Shown here: one piece after another, positions 17,595 through 26,526 of the stretch
Layout: each line of letters opens with the position of its first letter
How positions within the stretch are numbered: the stretch's first letter is position 1
NCBI RefSeq assembly: GCF_006715785.1
Contig: NZ_VFNX01000002.1
Coordinates: 682,001 to 746,000, forward strand
Direction: 5' to 3'
Length of the DNA stretch: 64,000 bases
Source: Streptomyces puniciscabiei
Lineage (GTDB): Bacteria > Actinomycetota > Actinomycetes > Streptomycetales > Streptomycetaceae
Program-made: the position numbers and the translations under genes
Notes under the pieces: generated by a model
Databases searched by the model: none
Told to the model about the DNA's origin: nothing
The model's input: only the letters and a program-made list of their open reading frames with translations

Positions 17595-17981
17595 ATGAAG
17601 GACAAGGACCACATGCACGACAAAGGCCGTCCGCACGGCGAGGACCGCGGCCGGCAGGACGAGAGCGCGTCGGCCGCCGAGCGGGCCGCACGCCGGCAGC
17701 GCGAGAGGGACCGCGAGCGCGCCTCGGCCGAGCCGTTCGACTACCCCTATCAGGAGCGCCGGGCCGGGGTCAGGGCGCGGCGTCATGTGAGCGAGGCAGA
17801 GGCCGCCGCGGACATGCCGCCGGGCATCCCGGGCGGTTACGGCACGACCGGCGGCGGCCAGTCCGGCGCCACCGGCACCGCGCACCCGCCGACTCCCACT
17901 CCCCGGGACGTCAGGTCGCGCAAGGGCTCCGCCGAGCCGGGCGGGGACGACGAGGGTCCGGTGAACCGGTCCGGCCGGTGA
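17595..17981 (+). CDS. Hydrophilic protein of unknown function, 128 residues
   Basis: ATG 17595 opens a strongly charged protein with no hydrophobic helix. The N-terminal half is MKDKDHMHDKGRPHGEDRGRQ followed by an Arg/Glu helix (AAERAARRQRERDRERAS); the C-terminal half is Gly, Thr and Pro rich. The EPFDYPYQERRAGVRARRHVSEAEAAADMP block looks conserved-protein-like and probably folds. I do not recognise a domain. It is divergent from selA and convergent with the MASE1 gene, whose stop is 12 bp away. Disorder makes a stress-protection or nucleic-acid-binding role conceivable, but nothing proves it. Confidence 0.55.
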   Translation: MKDKDHMHDKGRPHGEDRGRQDESASAAERAARRQRERDRERASAEPFDYPYQERRAGVRARRHVSEAEAAADMPPGIPGGYGTTGGGQSGATGTAHPPTPTPRDVRSRKGSAEPGGDDEGPVNRSGR

Positions 17982-17993
17982 CACGGGACGCCA

Positions 17994-19025
17994 TCACGGG
18001 GGTGCGGTCGGCCAGGGCCGGTCGTCCGTGCCATGGGTGTCCTCGGTGTGCGGCTGTTCCCGGGGCGGTGGGGCCTCGCCCGCGGTCAGGTGTTCCAGGA
18101 CCTCGACCAGTTCCTGGCAGGCCCTCTCCACCGAGCTGCGGGTGTTGCGCTGCTCGGTGATCAGGGCGGACAGCAGGAGCGCGGTCAGGGCCATCGCGCC
18201 GTTGAACGCCTGGAGCTTCGCCATGATCTCGATCCGGCTCAGCCCCTCGAAGGCCCCGGCACGGTCCGTCGCCGCGACCGTGGCCAGCACGGACGTCAGC
18301 AGGGCGCACAGCACGCTGCCCACCAGCTGGAAACGCAGGGCGGCCCAGATGAGCAATGGGTAGACGAGGTAGAGCACGCTGATCGTGCTGTAGATGGCCA
18401 CGGGCACGACAGCGCAGGTGACGACGGCCAGCGCGGTCGCCTCCCGCCAGCGGCCCAGGGGCGGCGGCCAGCACGCGCGGTGGAGCAACAGCAGCAGCGG
18501 GGTGACGAGCAGCACCCCCATGACATCGCCCACCCACCAGGCCAGCCAGACGGGCCAGAAGCTGTCCGGGTTCAGCTTGTCCAGGAGGACGAGGAGGCCG
18601 ACGCCGATGGTCGAGCTGATCAGCATGGCGGTCAGCGCGGCCAGGAACACCAGGGCGACACCGTCCCTGAGCCGGCCGAGATCGGTGTGGAAGCGGGCCC
18701 GGCGCAGCAGGAGTGCCGCGCACACCGGGGCGCCGGTCTGGCCGACCAGGGTGACGAGCACGTCGGGGCCGGGGGTGCTGATGGCCATCACAGCGAAGAA
18801 GGCGCCGATCGTGATGCCGGGCCAGCAGCCCAGGCCGAGGATCAGCAGGGCGGCGACGGCGACGCCGGTCGGCGGCCAGACGGGGCTGACGACGGCGCCC
18901 TCGACGGAGAGTTCGCGCAGGAGTCCGAGCCGGGCCGCGGCGTAGTAACAGGCCGCGACGGCCAGTACCTCGACGGCGTAGCGGCCGGGCCGGCGCAGAT
19001 CGTCGATACCCACCACAGCAGCCAT
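17994..19025 (-). CDS. MASE1-domain integral membrane protein
   Basis: 343 residues, about eight transmembrane helices, then a short cytoplasmic tail with a probable coiled coil (TRSSVERACQELVEVLEHL) and a Pro-rich end. The helices carry the MASE1 signature: SPVWPPTGVAVAALLILG, WPGITIGAFF, and WLAWWVGDVMGVLLVTPLLLLL. MASE1 is a bacterial membrane sensory input domain, usually fused to a kinase or GGDEF output. Here no output domain is present, so it may signal through a partner. The PP2C phosphatase encoded just upstream on the same strand is the obvious candidate. Start at ATG 19025; ligand unknown. Confidence 0.85.
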   Translation of the reverse strand: MAAVVGIDDLRRPGRYAVEVLAVAACYYAAARLGLLRELSVEGAVVSPVWPPTGVAVAALLILGLGCWPGITIGAFFAVMAISTPGPDVLVTLVGQTGAPVCAALLLRRARFHTDLGRLRDGVALVFLAALTAMLISSTIGVGLLVLLDKLNPDSFWPVWLAWWVGDVMGVLLVTPLLLLLHRACWPPPLGRWREATALAVVTCAVVPVAIYSTISVLYLVYPLLIWAALRFQLVGSVLCALLTSVLATVAATDRAGAFEGLSRIEIMAKLQAFNGAMALTALLLSALITEQRNTRSSVERACQELVEVLEHLTAGEAPPPREQPHTEDTHGTDDRPWPTAPP

Positions 19026-19076
19026 CTCACACCGGTGGCCCCGCGTCGGCGACGCGAGCGCCGGTGCGGTCCGGCC

Positions 19077-19175
19077 CTATGGCTGAATCAACGGGCGTTG
19101 CGCGGGGCCGTCCGGGGCGGTGGGTGCCGGATCCGCGTACCGTGTCCCGGCCGTCGTGGCCGGACCGGTGCTCAT
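19077..19175 (-). CDS. Possible 32-residue ORF coupled to the PP2C gene
   Basis: ATG 19175 overlaps the TGA of the PP2C gene as ATGA, and the frame runs MSTGPATTAGTRYADPAP and on to TAG at 19077. It fills most of the gap before the MASE1 gene. The composition is Ala, Pro and Thr rich and matches no family I know. The coupling is the main argument for it. Confidence 0.3.
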   Translation of the reverse strand: MSTGPATTAGTRYADPAPTAPDGPAQRPLIQP

Positions 19176-19996
19176 GGTGGGGGCCCGTCGAGGCCCACGA
19201 CGAGGACGGCCGCGTCGTCCTCGTGGCCGACGCTCTCGGCGCACTTGATCACGGCGGCGGCCAGGGCATGGGCCTCCAGGCTCGCCACGGCGGCGATGCC
19301 GGCGAGGCGGACCACCTGCTCGAGGCCGTCCTCGACGGTGAGCGAGGGGCCCTCCACCACACCGTCGGTGAGCAGCACGAACACGCCGCCCGTGGTGAGC
19401 CGGTGCCTGCTCACCGGGAACTCCATGCCCTTGTCGATGCCGAGCGGCGGCCCGCCCTCGTCGTCGGCGACGCCCGACTTGCCGTCGGCCGTGGCCCACA
19501 CGAACGGGATGTGGCCGGCCCGTGCGCTCTCCAGCACTCCGCTGGCCGGGTCGAGGCGCATGAAGGTGCAGGTGGCGAACAGGTCGCTGCCCAGCGACAG
19601 CAGCAGGTCGTTGGTGCGGGCGAGGAGTTCGCCCGGCTCGCCGGTGACGGAGGCGAGGGCGCGGAGCCCGGCCCGTACCTGGCCCATGAAGGCGGCGGCC
19701 TCGATGTTGTGCCCCTGGACGTCACCGATGGCGAGCCCGATCCGCCCGTCGGGCAGGGTGAACGCGTCGTACCAGTCACCGCCCACGTTCAGGCCGAGGT
19801 TGGCCGGCGTGTAGCGGACGGCGAGGTGCAGGCCCGGTGCGCTGGGCAGGTCACGGGGCAGCATGCCGCGCTGCAGGGCGATGGCCAGCTCGACCTGGGT
19901 GCGCTGCAGCACCGCGCGCTCTCGTGCCTGGGCGGTGAGCGAGCCGAGTCTGGCCAGCAGCTCATCGCCTTCGTCCGTGGAGCGGTTGCGGGGCAT
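19172..19996 (-). CDS. PP2C-family (SpoIIE/RsbU-type) serine/threonine phosphatase
   Basis: 274 residues from ATG 19996. A short N-terminal helix leads into the SpoIIE domain: ALQRGMLPRDLPSAPGLHLAVRYTPA, LNVGGDWYDAFTLPDGRIGLAIGDVQGHNIEAAAFMGQVRAGLRAL (the metal-binding Asp residues are in GGDWYD and GDVQGH), and VLLTDGVVE. A late Asp (HEDDAAVLVV) completes the site. Such enzymes dephosphorylate anti-anti-sigma proteins. No sensory domain is fused, so input may come from the neighbouring MASE1 protein. Upstream (19997-20140) is an unusually AT-rich stretch (TCTAGATTTTACCTATATCGG) likely to contain the promoter. Confidence 0.93.
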   Translation of the reverse strand: MPRNRSTDEGDELLARLGSLTAQARERAVLQRTQVELAIALQRGMLPRDLPSAPGLHLAVRYTPANLGLNVGGDWYDAFTLPDGRIGLAIGDVQGHNIEAAAFMGQVRAGLRALASVTGEPGELLARTNDLLLSLGSDLFATCTFMRLDPASGVLESARAGHIPFVWATADGKSGVADDEGGPPLGIDKGMEFPVSRHRLTTGGVFVLLTDGVVEGPSLTVEDGLEQVVRLAGIAAVASLEAHALAAAVIKCAESVGHEDDAAVLVVGLDGPPP

Positions 19997-20140
19997 CGGT
20001 CACTTCCGACGGGGCGGTGGCCGTCGAGGACCAGCCGCCTGAATTCTCGGCAAACGTCTAGATTTTACCTATATCGGATGATCGCACCCCGCGAGCGGCC
20101 ACGGTACGGCTCCCGGTCAGCGCATCTCGGAGTCTCCCGG

Positions 20141-20461
20141 TCAGCGCACCTCGGAGTCGATGCCGGTGATGACGGCGGATCCCAGCGATGCGCTGCGCTC
20201 GTCCAGTCCCGCGTCCCGGAGGGCGGAGCCGGCGAGCCGGTGGGCCTCCTGCTCGGCGTGCGGGCCGGTGTCCGCCTCCACGGTCAGGCGGAGGGTGAAG
20301 GTGTTGTCCTCGTTGACGCTGAGCACGTCCAGACCCTCGGCGCTGCCCATCCGGGTGCCGTGCGGATCGGTGGGCCTGAGCGCCGTGGCCAGACGGGTAC
20401 GGGTGTCCGCCCCGATGTCAGCGGTGAAGGTGCCGGGGACGCTGATCACGTAGGTCGTCAT
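20141..20461 (-). CDS. Conserved hypothetical protein, 106 residues
   Basis: ATG 20461 lies behind a clear AGGAAAGGA site. The protein begins MTTYVISVPGTFTADIGADTR and reads as a small alpha/beta protein with alternating strands (NTFTLRLTVEADTG) and an Ala-rich helix (AEQEAHRLAGSALRDAGL). No cysteines, membrane helix or known motif are visible. I do not recognise the family. It lies 90 bp downstream of the mannosyltransferase on the same strand, with its own ribosome site. Confidence 0.65.
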   Translation of the reverse strand: MTTYVISVPGTFTADIGADTRTRLATALRPTDPHGTRMGSAEGLDVLSVNEDNTFTLRLTVEADTGPHAEQEAHRLAGSALRDAGLDERSASLGSAVITGIDSEVR

Positions 20462-20551
20462 GACGGTCCTTTCCTCGGGCGTCCCCCCGCCTACCCCGAT
20501 TCCCGGCCTTCGCACCAGGAGCGGCAGCACGCGTCACCAGCCGGCGGAGGC

Positions 20552-21760
20552 TCACAGCGGGGAGTGGGCCACCACCGTCACGAAGGCGCCGAACAGCAGG
20601 GACATGACGGTGAGGCCGCCGTAGACGACCACGGCGTGGGCCGGCCGGACCCGCCACGTCCGGGTCAGCGCCCGGGCCATGGGGATGAGCAGCGGGAAGG
20701 CGGGCAGCAGGAACCGCGGCTTGGAGGAGAAGGAGCCGGAGCCGCCGACCACGAGCAGGACCAGGATCCCGGCGAAGACCACCAGGGCGAGCGGGGCGCG
20801 CTCCAGGCACAGCAGCGCGAACAGCAGCACACCGGCCGCCACGATCACCAGGGCCGCCGGGTAGACGGCACCGCCCCCGTGCAGCAGCAGGGCCTTCGTG
20901 AAGCGTGCCGAGCCGACACCGAAGTCGAAGCGGGAGTCCCAGGCGCTCTGCACCTTGAAGTAGCCGCCGAGGAGGTCTCCCGTCCGGCTGCCCACCCAGA
21001 GCACATAGCCGAGCCAGCCCAGCGGGGCCAGCATGGCGCCGGCCCACACGCCCGCCGGGGCTCGGCCGCGCTGCCGCACGACCTCGTACGCGGCCGCGAT
21101 GCAGACCGCCCCCGCCACCGCGAAGCCGCTGGGCCGGGACAGGCCCGCCAGCGCGGCCAGCGCACCGGCCCACACCCAGCGCCCCTTGAGGACGCAGTAC
21201 AGGGACCAGACGGCAAGGGCGGCGAACAGCGACTCGGTGTAGGCGATGGTCAGCTCGACGGAGTGCGGCATGACAGCCCACAGGGCGACCAGCGCGGTCG
21301 CGACCCCGCGCCCGTAGAGGGTGTGCCCGATGACGTACACGCCGTACGCCGCGACACCCGCGGCGATCCAGGAGATGAGCAGCGCGGCCTGGCCGGGGGT
21401 GAAGGGCAGGACCGTGGTCAGCGCCCTGATCAGCCCCGGGTACAGCGGGAAGAACGCCCAGTCGCTCTGGACGGCGCCCTGCGGGGTGATCCAGATCTTG
21501 TGGCCGTAGCCCTGGGCGGCGATGTGCAGGTACCAGCGGGAGTCCCAGGAGTGGGCGAGGCTCTTGACCAGCGGATGCCCCCGGACCGCGTTCGTGACGA
21601 TCACCAGGATGATCCCGGCGACCCGCACGGCCGCGAACAGGGCGAGGGCCGGGAGCGCCCCCTCGGGGATGCCACGCCGGGCGATCCGGGGCAGGGTCGG
21701 GGGACGCAGGGGCCGGGACGGGGCGGCCGACTCGGGCCGCGGTACTGAGGAGGTGCTCAC
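20552..21760 (-). CDS. Polytopic membrane glycosyltransferase (PIG-V/mannosyltransferase-like)
   Basis: 402 residues from GTG 21760 (AAGG eight bases upstream; a TTG further upstream is less likely). About ten hydrophobic helices. After TM1 comes the conserved acidic/aromatic loop HSWDSRWYLHIAAQGYGHKIWI, then QSDWAFFPLYPGLIRAL. These are typical of PIG-V/GPI mannosyltransferase-2-like GT-C enzymes found in Streptomyces. The Asp of the HSWDSRWY loop is the probable catalytic residue. A YTESLFAAL motif follows, as in that family. It would transfer mannose from a polyprenyl-phosphate donor on the outer face. The acceptor (protein or lipid) is unknown. Confidence 0.85.
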   Translation of the reverse strand: MSTSSVPRPESAAPSRPLRPPTLPRIARRGIPEGALPALALFAAVRVAGIILVIVTNAVRGHPLVKSLAHSWDSRWYLHIAAQGYGHKIWITPQGAVQSDWAFFPLYPGLIRALTTVLPFTPGQAALLISWIAAGVAAYGVYVIGHTLYGRGVATALVALWAVMPHSVELTIAYTESLFAALAVWSLYCVLKGRWVWAGALAALAGLSRPSGFAVAGAVCIAAAYEVVRQRGRAPAGVWAGAMLAPLGWLGYVLWVGSRTGDLLGGYFKVQSAWDSRFDFGVGSARFTKALLLHGGGAVYPAALVIVAAGVLLFALLCLERAPLALVVFAGILVLLVVGGSGSFSSKPRFLLPAFPLLIPMARALTRTWRVRPAHAVVVYGGLTVMSLLFGAFVTVVAHSPL

Positions 21761-21943
21761 TCTCTTGACCTTGGGCACGCCAGGTAAGACGGGCAAACTG
21801 CGACCCGGGTTTCTTACACTCTTCCACCCTGATTCAGGAATCGGTCAAGGAATGGGTACAAATCCCTTACTTGGCACCCCCCGAAGGAGCACTTGAGAGG
21901 TGTGGTTAGCATATGAGCGCTCCCTAGCTCGAAAGATGGATCC

Positions 21944-23389
21944 GTGACTGTCAACGACGACTCGTTCACCAACTGGAAGATCCGCGAGGAGATCGCGGAG
22001 TCGATGATCCCGCTCATCGGGAAGCTGCACCGCGAGCGGGACGTGACCGTCCTGCTGCACAGCCGCTCCTTGGTGAACAAGTCGGTGGTCAGCATCCTCA
22101 AGTCCCACCGCTTCGCCCGGCAGATCGACGGCGCGGAGCTGTCGGTCACCGAGACCATGCCGTTCCTCGAGGCCCTGACCACCCTCGACCTCGGGCCCTC
22201 CCAGATCGACCTCGGCATGCTGGCCACCACCTACAAGGCCGACGACCGCGGTCTGAGCGTGGCGGAGTTCACCGCCGAGGCCGTCGCCGGCGCCACCGGC
22301 GCCAACAAGATCGAGCGCCGTGAGCCGCGCGACGTCGTCCTGTACGGCTTCGGCCGCATCGGCCGGCTGGTCGCCCGCCTGCTGATCGAGAAGTCCGGCT
22401 CCGGCAACGGCCTGCGCCTGCGCGCCATCGTGGTGCGCGGCGGCGGCGCCCAGGACATCGTCAAGCGCGCCTCGCTGCTGCGCCGCGACTCCATCCACGG
22501 CCAGTTCCAGGGCACGATCACCGTCGACGAGGACACCAGCACGATCGTCGCCAACGGCAACGCCATCAAGGTGATCTACGCCGACGACCCGTCGGCCGTG
22601 GACTACACGGAGTACGGCATCCGGGACGCCATCCTCATCGACAACACCGGCAAGTGGCGCGACCGCGAGGGCCTGTCCAAGCACCTGCGCCCCGGCATCG
22701 AGAAGGTCGTGCTGACCGCGCCGGGCAAGGGCGACGTGCCCAACATCGTGCACGGGGTCAACCACGACACCATCAAGCCGGACGAGCAGATCCTGTCGTG
22801 CGCCTCCTGCACCACCAACGCCATCGTCCCGCCGCTGAAGGCGATGGACGACGAGTACGGCGTGCTGCGCGGCCACGTGGAGACCGTCCACTCGTTCACC
22901 AACGACCAGAACCTGCTGGACAATTACCACAAGTCCGAGCGCCGTGGCCGCTCCGCGCCGCTCAACATGGTGATCACCGAGACCGGTGCCGCCTCCGCCG
23001 TCGCCAAGGCGCTGCCGGACCTCAAGGCGAAGATCAGCGGCAGCTCGATCCGCGTCCCCGTGCCGGACGTTTCTATCGCAATTCTCAACCTGCAGCTGGC
23101 CCGCGAGACCACCCGTGAGGAGGTCCACGACTACCTGCGCGAGGTCTCCCTGACCTCGCCGCTCAAGCGCCAGATCGACTTCATCACGGCGCCCGACGCG
23201 GTCTCCAGCGACTTCATCGGCTCGCGCCACGCCTCGATCGTGGACGCCGGCGCCCTGAAGGTCGACGGCGACAACGCGATCCTCTACCTCTGGTACGACA
23301 ACGAGTTCGGCTACTCCTGCCAGGTCGTCCGGGTCGTCCAGCACGTCTCGGGCGTGGAGTACCCCACGTACCCCGCGACGGCGGTCTGA
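21944..23389 (+). CDS. gap: Glyceraldehyde-3-phosphate dehydrogenase, long (N-terminally extended) form
   Basis: 481 residues from GTG 21944. The first ~125 residues (ESMIPLIGKLHRERDVTVLLHSRSL and on) are an extension absent from classical GAPDH of about 335 residues. Then come the Rossmann motif VVLYGFGRIGRL (residues 131-142), the nucleophile Cys289 in ASCTTN, the FTNDQNLLDNYHKSERRGRSAP phosphate-binding loop, and YDNEFGYS. Such extended forms are known in actinobacteria and several other bacteria and oxidise or reduce glyceraldehyde 3-phosphate; coenzyme preference is not readable here. The gene is divergent from the mannosyltransferase and ends at a strong hairpin shared with the collagenase. 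Confidence 0.95.
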   Translation: MTVNDDSFTNWKIREEIAESMIPLIGKLHRERDVTVLLHSRSLVNKSVVSILKSHRFARQIDGAELSVTETMPFLEALTTLDLGPSQIDLGMLATTYKADDRGLSVAEFTAEAVAGATGANKIERREPRDVVLYGFGRIGRLVARLLIEKSGSGNGLRLRAIVVRGGGAQDIVKRASLLRRDSIHGQFQGTITVDEDTSTIVANGNAIKVIYADDPSAVDYTEYGIRDAILIDNTGKWRDREGLSKHLRPGIEKVVLTAPGKGDVPNIVHGVNHDTIKPDEQILSCASCTTNAIVPPLKAMDDEYGVLRGHVETVHSFTNDQNLLDNYHKSERRGRSAPLNMVITETGAASAVAKALPDLKAKISGSSIRVPVPDVSIAILNLQLARETTREEVHDYLREVSLTSPLKRQIDFITAPDAVSSDFIGSRHASIVDAGALKVDGDNAILYLWYDNEFGYSCQVVRVVQHVSGVEYPTYPATAV

Positions 23390-23409
23390 TCCCTCTCGCC
23401 GGCACGCGT

Positions 23410-23443
23410 ACGGCCGCCGACCGGGGTTCCGGTCGGCGGCCGT
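23410..23443. terminator. Bidirectional terminator between gap and the collagenase gene
   Basis: ACGGCCGCCGACCGG (23410-23424) and its exact complement (23429-23443) form a 15-bp stem with a GGTT loop. It sits between two convergent stop codons (23389 and 23463). No U-tract follows, as is usual in Streptomyces. Confidence 0.85.
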
Positions 23444-23462
23444 CCTGCTGGGGCGCGTGCGG

Positions 23463-25424
23463 TCAGGCCTTGGCGGGCCTGGCGCAGGCGCCCGCGGCAC
23501 ACGCGGTGAGCCACTGGTCGAAGTCGGCGTCGTAGCGGGTGCCGATGCCGTCGTGATAGACGGCGTATCCGCCGGCGTAGTCACCGACGCGGAAGCGGGC
23601 CAGCATGCGCTGGATGTCGTCGGGGTGCTGTTCGGCCATGTAGCGCACGGCGAGATAGCCCCACGGGTAGGTGCGGATCACGTCGCTGTTGTCGTAGGTG
23701 TTCTCGAACAGCGTGCTCAGCTTGTAGGTGTGCCTGCCCGCCTCCTGGATCGCCTGGTCGTCGGCGATGCCCCGGTAGCTGTAGGACACGTACTCGGCGA
23801 TGCCCTCGATCCACCACACGTCCGGCACGGTCGTCTCCTGGGCGAAGTCGCCCTTCATGTCGTCGCGACCGTCGAGGAAGTGCGTGTACTCGTGGTTGAG
23901 GTTCCAGATGCGGGCGGGGAAACCGTCGTCGGAGGGCTTCTGGTACATGATCGACGTGACGTGGTTGGCCGGGTCGGACGGGTCGCCGTCCAGGGTCATG
24001 CCGCCGTTGTCGGTACTGATGCCGTAGATCGGGCCGGCGTAGGTCTGGTAGTCGGCGCGGCTGGCGAAGACCACGAGCCGGATCGTGGACACGTACTGGC
24101 CGGGTATCGCTCCGTCGGCCTTGACCAGACCGCGGAAGTACGCGCTCTGGTCCAGCACGCTGGCGCAGGCGGCGTCGAGGTCTGCGGCGGTGAGCGACTG
24201 GGCGAGGACGGAGACGTTCGCGTCGCACTGGCGGCCGACCGGCAGGACGGCCCTGGTCAGCTTGGCGGGCAGGTCGCAGACGTCGTAGTAGGCGCAGTCG
24301 GCGCTGTCGTAGGCGTTCGCCTGGGTGGCCACGGCGACCCAGAGCCCGGCCGTGGGGCCGGTCATCGCGGTCTCGTCCAGCAGCTCCCTGGTCAACGGGC
24401 GGACCGTGTCCTGCAGTTCGGGGTGCTCGACGTAACGGGCCAGGTTCATCCCGGCGTTGGAGTCCAGGAAGGCCTGATCGGTGCCGAGCAGGTCGGTGTT
24501 GGCGAGCGCGAAGTCGTGCAGGGTGTCGATGATGGCCGGGTGGGCCTCGACCGCCTTGACGTAGTCGGGGTTCCAGTTGCCGCGCCACAGCGGCGTGTAG
24601 ACGTCGTTGACGGCCCTGACCATGCTGTCCACGGAGTCGTACGAGCTGTCGTAGTCGTTCAGCAGCCGCCGGTAGACGGGGAGATAGCGGCCCTGCTGGT
24701 CGGCGCTGTCGGTGAGGACGACGCTCTCGCCGAGGATGTCGCCGTTGACCGCCGTCACGTCGCGCGAGTGGGACCGGGCGAAGAAGGCGTCCAGGCCGGA
24801 CGTGACGGCCGTGGTGAGGCGGGAGGTGTACGGGCCGACGTCCGCGGAGTGGTTGAACTGCACGTAGTAGCCGGCCCGCAGGAAGAGGACCAGCTGTTCC
24901 AGGCCACCGGAGTCGTCGCCGCGGTACAGCTTGGCAGTGCGGCTGTAGGCGGCCGCGACGCTGAGCATCTGGGCCTCGCGGAAGACGTCGTGCGCGTCCT
25001 TGCCGGTCACCGAAAAGAGCGTGTTGACGCAGTCGGTGGACGAGGCCTTCACGAGGGCGACGAGGGCGGAGCCGCTGCGGCTGCCGAAGTCGGCCGGGGT
25101 GCAGGAGGCCGCCGTGGCCGCCCTTCGGGCCGGACGGGGCGAGAGGGGCTGCAGAGGTGGGAGCCGGTCAGGGCTGAGCCGCCGGGCCTGGGTCGCGGGC
25201 CGCTCGGTGACGGCGGTGGTCGCGCCGGCCGGCGACGGCTCGGGCGCGTGCTGCCGGGACGCGGTGGCGGCGCGGGTGTGCGGCTGCTGCGGGGCCGCCG
25301 ACACCGGCGTGGACAGCAGTCCGGCCACGGTCACGCAGACGACCGCGGCGCCGGCCACGCCTGCGGCCGTACGGGGGTGGCCGCGGCCGGGCATGCGTCT
25401 GGGCAGCGCGAAGCGATAGCGCAT
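23463..25424 (-). CDS. Secreted M9-family collagenase
   Basis: 653 residues. The N-terminus is a long actinobacterial signal peptide: RRMPGRGHPRT, then TAAGVAGAAVVCVTVAGLLS and a cleavage region near VSAAPQ. A low-complexity linker to about residue 105 follows. The activator-like domain carries paired cysteines (ASCTPADFG, SSTDCVNTL). The peptidase domain has zinc site HEYTHFLDGR (H511, E512, H515) and the downstream glutamate in WWIEGIAEYVSYSYRG. The C-terminus ends in TACAAGACARPAKA without PKD or collagen-binding domains, so this is a short M9 enzyme. It should degrade collagen or gelatin-like protein outside the cell. The 148-bp upstream region (25425-25572) holds its promoter and a small GGGGC-ACCC-GCCCC hairpin (25490-25503). 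Confidence 0.93.
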   Translation of the reverse strand: MRYRFALPRRMPGRGHPRTAAGVAGAAVVCVTVAGLLSTPVSAAPQQPHTRAATASRQHAPEPSPAGATTAVTERPATQARRLSPDRLPPLQPLSPRPARRAATAASCTPADFGSRSGSALVALVKASSTDCVNTLFSVTGKDAHDVFREAQMLSVAAAYSRTAKLYRGDDSGGLEQLVLFLRAGYYVQFNHSADVGPYTSRLTTAVTSGLDAFFARSHSRDVTAVNGDILGESVVLTDSADQQGRYLPVYRRLLNDYDSSYDSVDSMVRAVNDVYTPLWRGNWNPDYVKAVEAHPAIIDTLHDFALANTDLLGTDQAFLDSNAGMNLARYVEHPELQDTVRPLTRELLDETAMTGPTAGLWVAVATQANAYDSADCAYYDVCDLPAKLTRAVLPVGRQCDANVSVLAQSLTAADLDAACASVLDQSAYFRGLVKADGAIPGQYVSTIRLVVFASRADYQTYAGPIYGISTDNGGMTLDGDPSDPANHVTSIMYQKPSDDGFPARIWNLNHEYTHFLDGRDDMKGDFAQETTVPDVWWIEGIAEYVSYSYRGIADDQAIQEAGRHTYKLSTLFENTYDNSDVIRTYPWGYLAVRYMAEQHPDDIQRMLARFRVGDYAGGYAVYHDGIGTRYDADFDQWLTACAAGACARPAKA

Positions 25425-25572
25425 CTGGATTCCTCCACGAAGGGATGCGCCTCGGTGGGGTGTTGAGGCGTGTGAGGCACTGTCTCAGCGGGGCACCCGC
25501 CCCAACAATGCCGTGTGACATAGCACATGACACTGTCGGCGCATAACATCGCGGGGTGCCTTTGACCGGCCG

Positions 25573-26526
25573 CTACGCCCCGGTGCCGCTCCAGGTGTGC
25601 GAGGCCCACGCGCGCAGATGGGGTGCCTGCGCGACCAGGTCGCGGTAGGCGGCGTGGGCGGACTGGGACAGTGCCTCCACGGCCTCGCCGGTGACGGTGT
25701 CGGGCCGCCAGGCCAGCACATAGCGGCACCACAGCGGGGAGCCGGCCAAGGGCTTGACCACGACATGCGGGATCGGCCGCAGCGTCGGCTGTACGAGGGA
25801 CACCCCGAGGCCGTCGGCGATCATGCTCTGCAGCTGGCTCTGGTCACCGAGGAACTCGTGCACGGTGACCGGTGTGAACCCGGCCGCCGCACAGGCGTCG
25901 TAGAACACCCCCGGCCAGCCGGCACCGTCGTCCGGCGTCACGAACCACGCGTCCTCGGCCAGGTCGGCGAGCTGGACCTGGGCGCACTGGCGCAGCCGGT
26001 GCCGGGAGGGCAGGGCCACGAACGTCGGCTCGGTGACGATCCCGCGGTGCCGCACCGCGCCCGAGTGGCGCAGCTCCATGCCCGGATAGTCGGCGGCGAT
26101 GGCCGCGTCCACCGCGCCCTCCTCCAGCAGTTCCACGATCCGGGAGGAGGCGTAGACGCTGGTGACGGCGAGGGACACCTCCGGCAGCCGGGTGCGAACG
26201 CGGGAGACCGTCCCGGACAGCATGGGCGAGTTCGTCGCCGCCACGCGCAGGGTACGGCGGGCCCGCGACGCGGCCCGGCGATGGCCGATGGCGTCGGCGC
26301 GGGTCAGCACGTCACGGGCCTGGGCGACGACCTCCGCGCCGTAGCGGGTGGGCCGCACTCCGCTCGTGCCGCGCTCGAACAGCGGCTCGCCGAGGTGCCG
26401 CTCGATGCGCCGCAGCTGGGTGCTCACGGCGGGCTGCGAGTAGCCGAGCTGTGTCGCGGCCCGGCCCACGCTGCCGGCGTCGGCGATCGCGCACAGCACC
26501 CGCAGGTGCCGCAGCTCCAGCTCCAT
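25573..26526 (-). CDS. LysR-family transcriptional regulator
   Basis: 317 residues from ATG 26526. The N-terminal helix-turn-helix is canonical: MELELRHLRVLCAIADAGSVGRAATQLGYSQPAVSTQLRRIERHLGEPLFERG. The type-2 periplasmic-binding effector domain follows (LRVAATNSPMLSGTVSRVRTRLPEVSLAV, EGAVDAAIAADYPG, MIADGLGVSLVQP). LysR regulators usually control a divergent target. Here the upstream 350 bp and the next gene (same strand, further upstream) offer no divergent partner, so its target is unclear. The collagenase gene lies immediately downstream on the same strand. Confidence 0.92.
   Translation of the reverse strand: MELELRHLRVLCAIADAGSVGRAATQLGYSQPAVSTQLRRIERHLGEPLFERGTSGVRPTRYGAEVVAQARDVLTRADAIGHRRAASRARRTLRVAATNSPMLSGTVSRVRTRLPEVSLAVTSVYASSRIVELLEEGAVDAAIAADYPGMELRHSGAVRHRGIVTEPTFVALPSRHRLRQCAQVQLADLAEDAWFVTPDDGAGWPGVFYDACAAAGFTPVTVHEFLGDQSQLQSMIADGLGVSLVQPTLRPIPHVVVKPLAGSPLWCRYVLAWRPDTVTGEAVEALSQSAHAAYRDLVAQAPHLRAWASHTWSGTGA

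Noticed and set aside
25490..25503. GGGGC-ACCC-GCCCC hairpin as a LysR terminator
   Set aside because: The stem is only 5 bp with no U-tract; too weak to list separately.
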